Of a DNA stretch of 64,000 bases, positions 13,011 to 24,768 are shown piece after piece. Numbering within the stretch: the first letter of the stretch is position 1; each line of letters opens with the position of its first letter. The stretch comes from Sambucus nigra (Eukaryota; Streptophyta; Magnoliopsida; Dipsacales; Adoxaceae), in contig OX422211.1 in assembly GCA_949130495.1 (NCBI GenBank), positions 444,486,219-444,550,218 on the forward strand, in the 5' to 3' direction. A program made the translations under genes and the position numbers. The notes under the pieces are model-generated. The model searched no databases and was not told the DNA's origin. It saw only the letters and a program-made list of their open reading frames with translations.

Positions 13011-14186
13011 TGTGACACCCCGCCTATTCTAATACCACATGATCAATCATTTATTAAAATAAAATAGGAATATGGTATAATTTCATTCTTAGTACCACTG
13101 TCGCAACAAGTAATATAAATATAAAACCATACATATAGTGAAATTACAGAATAACTGATAAGCATAAAAATGAATAACGTGAACCGCATAAACCATCGGT
13201 TACTACAAGTAATCATCCAACATAAATAAATACCGATACATAATGAATATCTCTGACATAAATAAAATCCTAACAATTACAGGCAATACGCCCAATAGGA
13301 AAACTATAACTAAAACTAAATCTTAGATAGATAGAAGTGGACTGAGGTGGCTATAATCAATCTCGCAGCATCCACAGCTACCACTCACAACGACATGAAA
13401 TAACTAAATATTTTGTCCCTGCTACTACAAACCTGGGGTTTTGAAAAGAAAAATATATTTTCCAGTGGGTCAAAGCCCGAAAAACAGTTGAAAATATGTT
13501 ACAAGTATTAAAATGCTTTAAATAAAACAGGCAGTGTATTACCTTCATAGTTAATTTACCGATCGCACACACATGAGACTTAATCTCACCCCTCATCTGC
13601 AGTGCGCACCTAACGCATTCTTTTATTATCCTAATTATACTACCTAGTCTAACTAGGACAATAATTGCTATCATAGCCCATCCCTCTAGTAATCATAATT
13701 AGCTAAATATATATACTACCCTCACTAGGTATAATTTCACAAATAATAACACAGCTACACATGTGCTATAAATAGATATACACACAATATCTCATACACA
13801 TATACATATATATCACTCGTTATATACGTATAAACTGCATCCCAGAGCTGGACCTCGCGGATGAATCCCTCGTGTTCTATCGGTCTCTAGGTATACCACT
13901 TACCATAATTGGGCCACCGAGTCAGAATCTCACCACCAAACCCAAACGTAAATAAAAACAAACGGAGGAGGTCATACATACGTCTGAGGGTCACGACCAT
14001 ACCACATCTCACCCAATCGGTCTCCAAACCAAAACATATCCTCACTCATGGATAGTGGTCATGCAGCAGTGCTATGGCCTGAGGAATCAATTCAAAACTT
14101 GTTGAATAATTCCATGATGGATTGTCCACTACGCGCAACCTCTAAACAATAGCACTGCCGAGTAGGTATATTCAAACATGTACATA

Positions 14187-14278
<92 letters not shown>

Positions 14279-15783
14279 TAATCCCAAAATACATATATAC
14301 ATATAAAGTTCTGACTTTGTACGAAAATTCCATAGCATACTAGTCTACTAATCCCAAAGTCGAGACCGACTTCCCGATTATGCATTTAAGTGTTCACTCA
14401 CTTGTAGCTTGATTTGTCACGCTCAAACCCATCCAACCCTTATCCTAACACACATACCAACCCCTGATAATATTCCCCAGTAGTCTCAATCTACCCCAGA
14501 AGCCCATACCTCCATTTTCGAAACACCAAAGGGTCAAAATAATGGATAATAAAAATCTGTACAGGCCAATAAACCCAACTGATTCACTTGTCCGAATCTA
14601 TTCGCTCCCCCAACGAACCAGTTCGGTTTTGCTAGGCTGACCATCGTCTTCTTCCTCGAATTTTTAGCTCTTAAACCCTTTAATATAGGTCCCAAGCGTC
14701 CCAAAACCATAAATTAACATCCCACATCAATATATAACCAACGCATAAGCATTCTAACACCAAATTAAACCTGAATCCATCACCAGAACATAAGGATTCC
14801 TAAACATTAATCAATTCAAACAACCCAGAATTTATCAAACCTTTGAAATTCATTTATTATAACATCCTTTTAATATTCTCATGTTCATAATCATAAACCC
14901 AGATTAATATTACGAATTTCTCAACTATTCATAATCAATCATTATCAGATACGATCAGAGATTAAACACAAATCAAATCTCTTTAATTAATTCTCAAAGT
15001 TTTCATCTTTTAAATTCTTGGATTAGTTCATAATTAATCATGAACGTAATTAACTATAAAAATTGCAATCTAAATCGAGAAAACACTTTCCTTTTTTATT
15101 TGAATTCGAAGCCTTGACTCATAGAGATGAATTTAATTTTTCAAAAATGTTCTTCCTCTCTTATCCAAGTTCTCTTTTCTCTTTTCTTCGCTTTCTTTCT
15201 CTTAATTTCTCCCTTAATCTCAATTATGTAAAGGCAAGAATAAGGCTATCATCCACCTCCCTAATCCTTAAATACTTTTTAATCACACTTTAATCTCGTT
15301 TTTAACTATAGCCCTAAGGGTAAAAAGACACCCATACCCACATACGGGCCCTACTACGTCTAAAAACCCCAAAAAACCCAACTATAATCCTCAGATACCT
15401 ATTCTGGACTATTTTAACCCATTACGAATCGTCGGTGCACTCAAAAAGGTCATCCAAGTCACCTAACTAAAAATATGCCATCATCTCATTAACCAAGCTC
15501 GACACGTGCGTACAGTACGCGTCACGGCCCATAACTATATAAATCCATCATTATAACTCTCTAACGAAATAATATAATAAACCGTCACTTTTCACTGATA
15601 GACGACAAATAACAATTAACATATCTATTTATTTATTACAGACAAGTAAATAATAATGTTGATAAATATTCATCCTAAACTCGCTAATTAATATTTACCA
15701 AACCCAATTTAATTTTTCTAATTAAATTAATAATTAAATGTGCATGTGAAAATTAAATACTCATAAAAGTATGGGGTATTACA
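13011..15783 (-). mobile_element. Solo LTR of a Tekay-type chromovirus
   Basis: The 2773-bp unit begins TGTGACACCCCGCC and ends GGGGTATTACA, the same termini as the full Tekay element at 43702-54358. It is flanked by a perfect 5-bp duplication, ATGAA at 13006-13010 and 15784-15788. There is no internal coding DNA, which is what recombination between the two LTRs of one element leaves. Orientation is minus because the LTR begins TGTAATACC on that strand. It contains a CA/TA microsatellite and scattered frames without family resemblance. Confidence 0.88.
14189..14276. repeat. (CA)n(TA)n compound microsatellite
   Basis: About 15 CA units followed by about 29 TA units inside the solo LTR. The minus-strand frames across it translate to alternating Tyr-Ile and Cys-Val and are artefacts. 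Confidence 0.95.
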
Positions 15784-16276
15784 ATGAATTCATGTAATAT
15801 GAACTTAAAAAACATTATATATGAATATTAATAGTTATATTCTATAATATCCCTCACTTTCTATTGATTATTGACTTGCATTCATAGGCTAATTTGATTA
15901 ATCATGTGTAGATCTTGACTTAAGCTTAATTCCTTAAAATAAGTAATTAAATTTTTAAATGAGTTATTAATCATCTAAAACTTATAGAAACTTGGTTCTA
16001 AGACTTATATAATGTTTATTTAGGGAGGAAAGGGGATAATTTTGAGATGTAGAGGCTGTTAAAGTTGAAAGTTTTTTGCTATATCCGCAAAAGAAAAAAA
16101 CTAGAGGAGGGAAATGACCCTTGGTCCATCAGATTTATCTGACCCTAATGGGATATCAATGCGGGTTGGCTTAAGGGTATTTTGGCTTGGGTTTTAATTG
16201 AGGTTAAGTTTGGGACTTTTAATCTCATTAAAACGGATTATAGGGTAGTAATGTTGTTGTTATAATTAGTTTAGGG
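15784..16276. other. Non-coding flank between solo LTR and hAT element
   Basis: AT-rich sequence with no gene. It resumes the flank interrupted at 13010 and includes the 8-bp duplication GTTTAGGG at 16269-16276. Confidence 0.4.
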
Positions 16277-17074
16277 TAGGGGTGAGCATGGATCGGGTTG
16301 GTTCGGTTCCACTATGGAACCACAGCCAAAATCGAATCTAGTCGGTTCCATTGCTTTGGAAATAGAACCAAACCGATACCCTACTAGAACTGAACCAAAC
16401 CATCGATTATCAATTCGATTCAGGTCGGTTCAGGGTTCTGGATCGCAGTTCTGATTCACGGTTCTGGTTTGTGGTTCTTATTCATAGTTCTAGCTCACGA
16501 TTTTGCATTATTTTTGCAAATAATAATAGTTCGCTCAAATCATTTTCTGATAAGTAAAAAATATTTAAAAGTTGACAAATATTAATTATCCGTGGTCAGT
16601 AGATCTTAACCAAATCATCAAATATTAACCTGCTTTTTCTCAAGTAAAATGTTTCACTCCAAGAATTTATATAAAAAAATATCACCCACACACAAACAAT
16701 TTTTCAAAAACTAACTATCTAATTTTATTACATCATAACTAAAATATCAAATAAAAACAAAAATATAAGCATGTTTCAAGTAGCACTATAGATACCGAAC
16801 ATAAATTATAAAATATCTAATCAATTATCCGGGTTGGTTCTAGGGTTGATTTTTAGGGTCGGATCTTCGGTTCGATTCCATTGGTTTGATTCTCGATTCG
16901 GTTCAGTTCAGTTTGTTTCAGGTATAAAATCGAGAACCGAACCGAACCGAACACTTTGATTCTCAATTTTTTCGAAGCAGAATCAACCCATGGAGAAAAA
17001 ACCCGAACCAATCCAACCCATGAAGGTCAGTTTTGTTCGATTCTTCGGGTTGTCTGTTCAGATGCACACCCCTA
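16277..17074. mobile_element. Non-autonomous hAT-type element
   Basis: The 798-bp element starts TAGGGGTGAGCA and ends TGCACACCCCTA, so its outer bases form short terminal inverted repeats. It is flanked by a perfect 8-bp duplication, GTTTAGGG at 16269-16276 and 17075-17082, the hallmark length for hAT transposition. The interior has no transposase and consists of many degenerate short phrases such as GGTTCGGTTC and CGGTTCT. It must have been moved by a transposase made elsewhere. Confidence 0.88.
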
Positions 17075-17082
17075 GTTTAGGG

Positions 17083-17779
17083 ACCTTGGGTTTCGAGTCA
17101 AGATGTATAATACCAGTTAATATGTAACGATTGTGCAAATCCCATAATAGTCAAGAACATATTTATAACCTGACGATGAGGGTAGTTTTTTATATATATA
17201 ATGATCATTAGAAACGGTTGATGTGAGACGATACCTAGATATTGGAACCTTAGTAGTTTGGGCTAAAACTATATAAATGACTAAAGTTAATTATTCCTAA
17301 CAACTTGTAATAAAAGATACTTTTTGTGTAACCCGATCGAGTAGGGTTAGTGATGATTTTTTTATTTATATGCAACCATACCATGGGTGTGTGTACACTT
17401 GTGGTTTACCTACTAAGAGGTATTTAATATGGTCAGCATGACATTGTACCTAGGTGATTGAGACGATCTTTACCTAGGTCTTATTTACCCCAATCCTTCG
17501 TGATGAGGAACCCATCCGTCAAATGGGGAAAATAGGACAGGATCCTATCGTATAGCCTTGGGCATAGGGCTCGTACATTTTTATGTGATGGCATAGTTAT
17601 TTCTCGTTGATGTTACTTTGAGGTTATAGGATTGGAACACCTTATAACTACACCTAGTAGTGCACGAGTGATTTATGAAGGAACTATGGATAGGCCTTTG
17701 TACTTTTATTTTCAGGCTTGTGCATAACCCATATGATTTGTGGTGAGTTGAGTATACTCCAGGATATTGACTATACCAA
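17083..17779. other. Non-coding stretch, possibly old LTR sequence
   Basis: No gene is visible. The composition resembles the chromovirus LTRs elsewhere in the window, but no edges could be placed. Confidence 0.25.
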
Positions 17780-18010
17780 AATGCGAAGGAAGTTACTGTA
17801 TTTTTCCGTTACTAAAAAAATTACTAAGGGTAATTTTTTGTTAGAAAAAAAGTTGTGGGGAAAAAACTAGTAACAGATATTTTCCATTACTAATAATAGA
17901 TTTACTAACGGAGTTTACTGTTACTAATTCTTACTAACTAATAGACTTTCCTATTACTATTTCTACCTTACTAATAGATTTTTACTGTTACTAGATATTT
18001 TTTTAATGGA
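17780..18010. repeat. TTACTAA-rich low-complexity patch
   Basis: Many copies of TTACTAA or TTACTGTTACTA in irregular spacing, with partial inverted symmetry (GTTACTAA and TTAGTAAC types). It may be the end of a DNA transposon, but I see no clear terminal repeats or target duplication. Confidence 0.4.
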
Positions 18011-18272
18011 TTATTATTCTACTATGACACAAGTTTTATAGTAGTTTTGTCTGATATATATTAAGATCTGGTATCCTTCTTTGGATGATAGAAATAATTA
18101 TTATTTTATCCTTGTCCTGATATAAATAGTATTTATAACACAGGCCCAAAATTTATACACATTCAAATATGCATACCACACAATATTCAAAACCCAAGAA
18201 CATACACATAAAAATAGTCCACATAATGAGGACATGATATTTAACGTTTTTAATAACATCAATCATTACAAT

Positions 18273-18698
18273 TAGCACTGGCAAAATTATGGGTTGGGCC
18301 TAATTTGGGCGGGTCAAATATGGGTTGGGCTAAATGTGGGTTGGGCCAAATGTGGGTTGGGTTAAATGTGGGCCGGGCCAAATATGGGCGGATCAAATAT
18401 GGGTTGGGCCAACCCATTATTTTTATACTAAATTAAGTATTACAATTCGAGGTATATATAAAAAAAACTCATATTTTACTCATAACTTTTTAAAATGAGT
18501 ATTATATTTGATTTGTATCTTTTAAAATTGAGCTCCATATTTGATTTTTTGCTTTCAAATATTGTGCCCATATTTAACTCATAGCTTTGAAATATGGGCC
18601 CCATATTTAACTCATAGCTTTGAAATATGGGCCCCATATTTAGATGCTTGGGCTAATATGAGTTGTTTTATTATTTGGGCCACATTTTGCCACTACTA
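18273..18698. mobile_element. Non-autonomous hAT-type MITE with internal minisatellite
   Basis: The 426-bp element starts TAGCACTGGCAAAAT and ends ATTTTGCCACTACTA, giving imperfect inverted termini. It is flanked by a perfect 8-bp duplication, ATTACAAT at 18265-18272 and 18699-18706. It has no coding capacity. Inside, a GGGTTGGGCCAAATGT-like unit of roughly 18-20 bases repeats about six times (18290-18415), and a 38-base unit containing CATAGCTTTGAAATATGGG repeats at 18555-18640. Confidence 0.9.
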
Positions 18699-18841
18699 AT
18701 TACAATACAAATAAACCAACTTCAATTACGAAATATTAAACAAACTTAAAGAAACAGAGATAAATTAGTCATTCTGTAACCCTCCAATATATTGACTCGA
18801 AGCTACCAGTGAAGCAATAATGGAACATTTTTCTCCCGCTA

Positions 18842-21221
18842 GTACATGATTTCATATCTGAAAGTCTTGAGGAGAATGGGATTTAGGGCCCGTTTGGCAA
18901 TCCAATTCCAAGGCATGGAATTGGAATTGGAAGACCAATTTCAATTCCGTGGAATTCAAATTGGCCTTCCAATTCCAATTCCACGCCTTGGAATTGGGTT
19001 GCCAAACGGGCCCTTAATGAAACTTGGGTGGATCTAGTGTGGAGAATCATCTCAAATACTTCGCTTACTATCATGATCAATGGATAAAATGCAGGGGGGG
19101 GGGGTCCTCTTCAAGGGGCTTAGGCAAGGGGATCCACTATCCCCTAGTCTTTTTATAATAAAGGATGATATTCTTTTAAGAAATTTGGAGAATCATGCTT
19201 CTCAAAAGGGATTTGTGGGGTTTAAAAGGCCCATTAACTATCCAAAGTTCAACCACTTAGCTTTTATGGATGATGTTATAATATTGAGCTCAATTGTAAA
19301 GAAGGAAGTCAGGCAGATAGTAGCAGTTATAAGTCTATATGAGAGAGTTTCAGGGCAGTTAGTGAACAAGTCTAAGAGCTTTATGGTGGCTTCAAACAAA
19401 CTAAAGAAGGAATGTACAAATGCTTTGCAAGTTTGTACTGGCATGCATCTGAAAAAAGAACCCATAACATACCTTGGTTGCTCTTTATTTAGTGGAAGGA
19501 AAAAGATAAGTTATTTTAAAGGCATAGTTCAGATAATCAAAAGCAAGATCAAATGAGGGTAAACTAAATGTTTAAGCACTAGAGGAAAGCTAGTTTTAAT
19601 TAAGTCAGTCATATCCTCTATGCAGTTATACATCCTCTCTACGTTGTCTCCCCTAAATGCAATCCTCAATAGGACTAATTCTCTAATGTTTAAGTTCTTT
19701 TGGAATTCATTTTATGGGGATCAAAGACATCAATGGATTTCTTGGGGTTCAATTGCTAGAACAGTTAATGAAGGAGCATTGGAAGTTGGAAACATAATTG
19801 ATATTATAACGCCTTAAGTATGAAGCTATGGTGAAATTTTAAAGGTAAGACATCTTTATGGTCTCAGTATATGAAGGGAGCCTACTGTAGAAATAATCAT
19901 CATTTTAAAGCTCCTATTAAAAGAGGTGCCCATACTTAGAATAGGATGTTCTTATCTAGAAGTACTGCAGAAGATAATATGTCTTGGCACCTTGGCAAGG
20001 GAGAAATTAATATTCAGTGTAATAAATAAGGATTTCGGAATGTAAAAACATCAATTCAAATGATAAGTCTTTAATAAAGCGGTTTTGGAAAGAGAAGGAA
20101 AATTGGGATAGAGATAAATTGTATAATCAGTTCCCCCTTCAAGTCTCTTAAAGTCATGAAGTTTGAAGAAATTTTCCATTATCAAGAGGATACTCTTATT
20201 TGGAAACCTTGTTCCAATGGAATTTTCTCAATTAATCATGCTTGAAATATATGCAGAGCTAGAGGAGTTTCACTATTCAGTTCCAAATTTTTCTAGCATC
20301 CTAAAATTCCTTCGAAGATTTCAATTTTTATATGGAAGCTCTTAACCAATCTTCTTCTAACTGATGATAAAATCAATTCCATAGGCATAAGAGGCTCTTC
20401 TAAATGTCATTGTTGTACAAAGCCATTAGAAGAATACTTAGACCACGTGTTTGAGGCAGGGGGCATAGCTTTTGAAGAATGGGATCAGCTGTCAAACATG
20501 TATGGAGTTCAAGGAGTAAAAGTTAGAGGAGTCAAAAATCAAGTCATTAGATGGTAGATGAATGGAGAGAAGTCTGATGTCTTAATCAATAAAGTAGCAC
20601 CTACTATAATTTATTGGTGTCTATGGATCCATAGGAATGAAAGAAGACATGAAGGAAAATATAATAAACATTATACAGTCCTCCGTCACATCAAGCATGA
20701 GTTAGCTTCTTTTAATCAGGTACACTATTCCCCAATCAAAAGGCTGCAAGTTAAATGGTTGGTTCCTCCGAAGGGTGTTTTGAAACTAAATGTGGATGGT
20801 AGATCCATAGGAAATCTAAGCACTGGAGGAGGAGGTGGAGTGTTGAGAAATCAGGCAGGGGACTTAATATTGGCTTTTCATGCTTATTTTGGAGTAGTTT
20901 CCAAAATGGAGGATGATGCAAAGGCTTTGTTCAAAGGATTGGATCTTTAAAAGGACCTAAGAGACTATGATCTTCTTATAGAAAGTGATTCAAAGATATT
21001 TGTGGACATCGTAAAAGGAAAAGTCAAATGTCCTTGGAACATCAAGTGCATTATTCATAACATCTAGAGATTGTTAAAGGATTTCAAAGCTAAAATAAAG
21101 CATATTTTAAGGGAGAGAAACAAAGTAGCAGATTTTTTGGCAAAGATTGGAAGTAAAAAGGCCAAAAATGGCTTCTCTTCAGATATTATAGACTTTCCAA
21201 GAGAGTTAATGGGCTTGCTTA
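18842..21221 (+). pseudogene. 5'-truncated L1-type LINE: RT, zf-RVT and RNase H remnants
   Basis: Plus-strand ORF2 remnant of a plant L1 element. RT sequence starts near 18842 (YLKVLRRMGF), is interrupted by a MITE, and resumes with WRIISNTSLTIMING, GLRQGDPLSPSLF and the active-site region LAFMDDVIIL (19080-19556). It goes on through a second open part (19620-19817) after stop codons. A zf-RVT-like region with SKCHCCTKPLEEYLDHVFEA lies near 20395-20460. An RNase H domain follows (20750-21215), with LNVDG, a DDAKAL segment, ESDSKIF and RERNKVADFLAKIG as the expected catalytic surroundings. Stops at 19554 and 20948 and several frame changes inactivate it. The endonuclease and ORF1 are missing. 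Its 3' end continues after the copia insertion at 28190. Confidence 0.85.
18886..19013. mobile_element. Tourist-like (PIF/Harbinger) MITE
   Basis: A 128-bp element with strong terminal inverted repeats, GGGCCCGTTTGGCAA at the left and TTGCCAAACGGGCCC at the right. The interior is nearly palindromic and full of CCAATTCCA phrases. It is flanked by TTA on both sides (18883-18885 and 19014-19016), the usual PIF/Harbinger duplication. It sits inside the L1 RT sequence; removing the element and one TTA rejoins the frame (MGF to ETWVDLVWRI). Non-coding and non-autonomous. Confidence 0.9.
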
Positions 21222-21226
21222 CAGTT

Positions 21227-22762
21227 TGAAAACGGATAGGACCCCAATTTTTTAGATTTTACAAAAAGTCAATTTTCTTTTAGATGCGGAATAAAGATGG
21301 CTCAACTCAACACACACAAACATCAAATTTTAATTTCTTTCAAATTAAAATTAAACTAAACAAGAAATACATTTTTCACTTAAACATATTAACTCAACCC
21401 AAGTCCTAGAAATTTTCCTAACAAAATAATTAATCCATTTTTGCAAATTTACGCCAAACCAAATTTTATCAAATTAAAGTAATAACTTGAATTAAATTAA
21501 TATTTACCCAATAGAATTTGCACCAAATTAACTATACCAATTTTATCTTTTTACCTAAGCATACATCGAATAATATAGCAAAAGATAAAATAAGTAAACA
21601 ACCACTACGCTACGATGTACGAGAAAAAACCCACAACGGGAAAAAACCTCGGACGGCCCTAGCCTCAAATCCACTAAGTACGATTTTACAAGTACAAGAC
21701 AAAAAGACTTAAAACACCCGACTTGACTCCGTCCAAGCCGCGACGCTTCTTCTTGTACGCACCTCTTCCTAGCTAATAACCACGGAGGTCCACCATGGTC
21801 TCGAAATCCACCGATCAGACTTTTGCTGGTCACTGCCACCCGAATAAGGAGCCTTTCTCCAAGTGGGTATGTCACACTAAACAAACTACTTCTTTGTGGG
21901 AAGTAGAAGTAAACTCGGTGCCAAACACTCCAAGCAAGGATATATATTAAGGAACTTGGAATAAACAAAACAATTGGGTGTGTATGTGTTTTTGGTGAAT
22001 TTAATCCATAAAAATCAAGCGCAAAACATGGAACTTTTACTTCGAAGATTTGCTCTCTCTTAAAACTCTTAGAATGTGAAAAATTTAGTTCCAAAAGGTT
22101 GGTGCCCGCACTAAGTAAATCTGTCAAGAAGTAGTGGGACAAACATATTGGGAACATGGTGAAAACTGCCAAAAACGCCCAAAAAACTGTTCTCGCCAAA
22201 CTCGTTCGAACGAATTTTTCGTTCGAATGACTTTACTAACGATGTTCCAGTGAGAAAAAAACAATCTCATTAGAAGTCTCGTTCGAACGACCTGGCAATA
22301 TCGTTCGAACGAGATTCTAGTTCATTCGAATGACATGGGAATCTCGTTTGAACGATATCCCAGTTCGTTCAAACGACGTACCAGAAAATTGAATATTCGA
22401 TATAAGCCCAAAATTTTTATGAAAAGTTCTTAAAAAATATTTTCTGAGTAAAACAAAGTCGTTAAAATTATTTATAAAAAATTATAAATTACACCCAATA
22501 AATTTTCAAAGCTCCTATATATATATATATATAAAATTCATTCATACCTTAGGAGCATTGAAACCAATGTTGTTGACGTAGAAATGAGGCACACTAAACC
22601 CGGCATATGATGAAGCTTTATAATCTTGGCCGCTACGTCTTCAACTAAATCGTCATAGGCTTGGATGGATACACTTTAACACTATCCTATGACTCAAATA
22701 TTTTTTTTTCGGAATTGAGCCAACACTACATTAAGACTCAATCGGAGACTTGTGTCCTTACA
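21227..22762 (-). repeat. 3' LTR of the SIRE-like element
   Basis: 1536 bp, TGAAAACGG to CTTACA in plus orientation, closely matching the LTR at 26657-28184. It carries a cluster of TTCGAACGA palindromes (22199-22380) and a TA microsatellite near 22517. The 214-residue minus-strand frame at 21555-22199 is broken in the other LTR and is not treated as a gene. Confidence 0.9.
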
Positions 22763-22777
22763 AATCTCCCCCTTTGG
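22763..22777 (-). other. Polypurine tract of the SIRE-like element
   Basis: Minus strand reads CCAAAGGGGGAGATT immediately before the LTR start TGTAAGGA; this is where plus-strand DNA synthesis would be primed. Confidence 0.85.
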
Positions 22778-23971
22778 CTATTCCGGGATAAAAACCAAAC
22801 AAAAATCCTAACGGGCCGTCAAGCTCCACTAGACTAAAAAATATATCCCACCCAAAATAAAAATTACATAGCTTGACTCAAAAACCCAAGGATCAATATC
22901 TTTGCCGATGAAAGTTTCCATTTAAAAGAATTCATGCACACTTAAGCAAACTATCAAACGCATAAGGAATATAAAGAATATTAAATGCAATTAAAATTAA
23001 TACCCCCCTGAATAAATTCTCCCCTTTATCAAATAAAAGACCTACTTAGAAAGACGTCTCCCTCTAAGATAAATCTCCCAAACTAAGATAAATATACAAT
23101 AGGATTAGATACCATTTCTACCCCTTTTTGGTCAGTAATAGACAAAGGATAAAAATTAATTTAAACATGAAGCTTAGAGTGATAAGAGCATGAAAGCATA
23201 TGGGCAAAAAAATCACAACTAATCCATACAAATAATAATGGATACCAATGAAGGTGCAAATAAAATGATACCAATGTGATATAGAAGATACTAAGCATGT
23301 GATATCAACAACAGTATGCAACACGATAGATACCAATTATGAATTTGAAGCATAGATGGACTAGAAAGCGAGGCAAAGAAAAAAAATACCATATATATGT
23401 AGACATAATGAATATCACTAACGTACACTCCCATATATATAGGTATAGACACCACACATGACACAAAATACAATAAGCTTTTCACACTCGTATGGCAAAA
23501 ATGTGTCAAATGGAAACGAAAGTGTAGGGGTGTGAACTAGTAACAATTAAATTTAGGCCCAATCACTTACAACATGTTCACGGAGTTCTCATTTGATTGA
23601 AAACTTTATCACATTTGAATATAACCTCATGTGACAAAATAGATTGAACTCAATGAACAAACATACACAATGCATACAAGCCCAGAGTTTTGATGATTCT
23701 ACAAACCAATAGAGTCATGAAATTTAAAGTACAACTAGGATAAACGGGAATTGTGCAAACCGTTGATATGCCATCCAAACCCCCTCAATTTAAGCATATT
23801 ATGTTAATCTTTTGAATGAATAAATCAACTAAACAAAATAGGCCTTGGCAAATATTTTCTTTTAATGCCATAATTCTTTTAGGCCTTTGGACCACGTATT
23901 TCTTTTAGGTCCAAGCAAACGGTGGCTTACTCACAAAGGATGATATTTCCTTTCGGAGCCCTTTCCCGTGC

Positions 23972-24010
<39 letters not shown>

Positions 24011-24768
24011 CAACAGATTTTAACATGCACTAGTCCTTCTAGGTCAAATAACATGTAGATGACAAGATTGGTATGAGAACACCTAACAAAGCTCAAATAT
24101 ACATATGAAGTTATAATTTCAAATGAGCTCATGCGTGTGTGAATTGAGGCATATAAAAATAGAATCCATTATATCAACAAAAAATCCAAATACTCCATGT
24201 AAGCATGGTAAAGACTATTTTAAGGATTGACAATCTAAACCAAAAGTTCTAGCCACATGGAAGTGAAAAAGAAAGGATTCAAACACAAGTATATGCCACA
24301 TAGAGTGTGTCAAACTAAAATACAACAACAAAAATCTTTGAGTTTTTTGAAAAATTTTATCCAAAAATAAAAAATATTTACTCAATAGACAAACAAAAAT
24401 CATTTGAATTTTTCATTAAGCCTAAATTACTAAGAGGTGAAACACAAATGATAAACTAAAATCTTTTTGTATTTTTTCATTTAATGCAAACTAAAATGAA
24501 ATAACTATAATACAAAAGATAAACAACAATCATAATTCTAGCATGTGATAAAGCATAAAGTATAGACTAGAACAATGATTAAGAGACATACAATTAGCAT
24601 GATAATTTAGCATTAAGTACAAAAGCTAAAGTATGCAAACAACTAACACATTCAACCTTTAGATTTAGCAAGGGAGGAAGCATGTGAAAGTAAATAAGAA
24701 TAAAAAATCCTATTTTGTAAAGCTACCAAGTCGGATCTACTAACCCAAACTAATGATGATTGATGATC
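22778..24768 (-). other. Non-coding 3' interior of the SIRE-like element
   Basis: About 2 kb between gag and the polypurine tract with no pol motifs. A CA microsatellite lies at 23971-24008. Parts of this region are recognisable, diverged and in plus orientation, at 56721-58000 (for example the phrase GTGCACGGGAAAGG), so it is a conserved 3' region of the family and not random filler. Confidence 0.7.
23971..24008. repeat. (CA)n microsatellite
   Basis: About 18 CA units with one interruption. Confidence 0.95.

Noticed and set aside
14092..14385. Minus-strand frames with Tyr-Ile and Cys-Val repeats
   Set aside because: They are translations of the CA/TA microsatellite in the solo LTR.
21555..22199. 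214-codon minus-strand frame
   Set aside because: It lies wholly in an LTR, and the matching part of the other LTR is broken into separate frames; no domain is recognisable.
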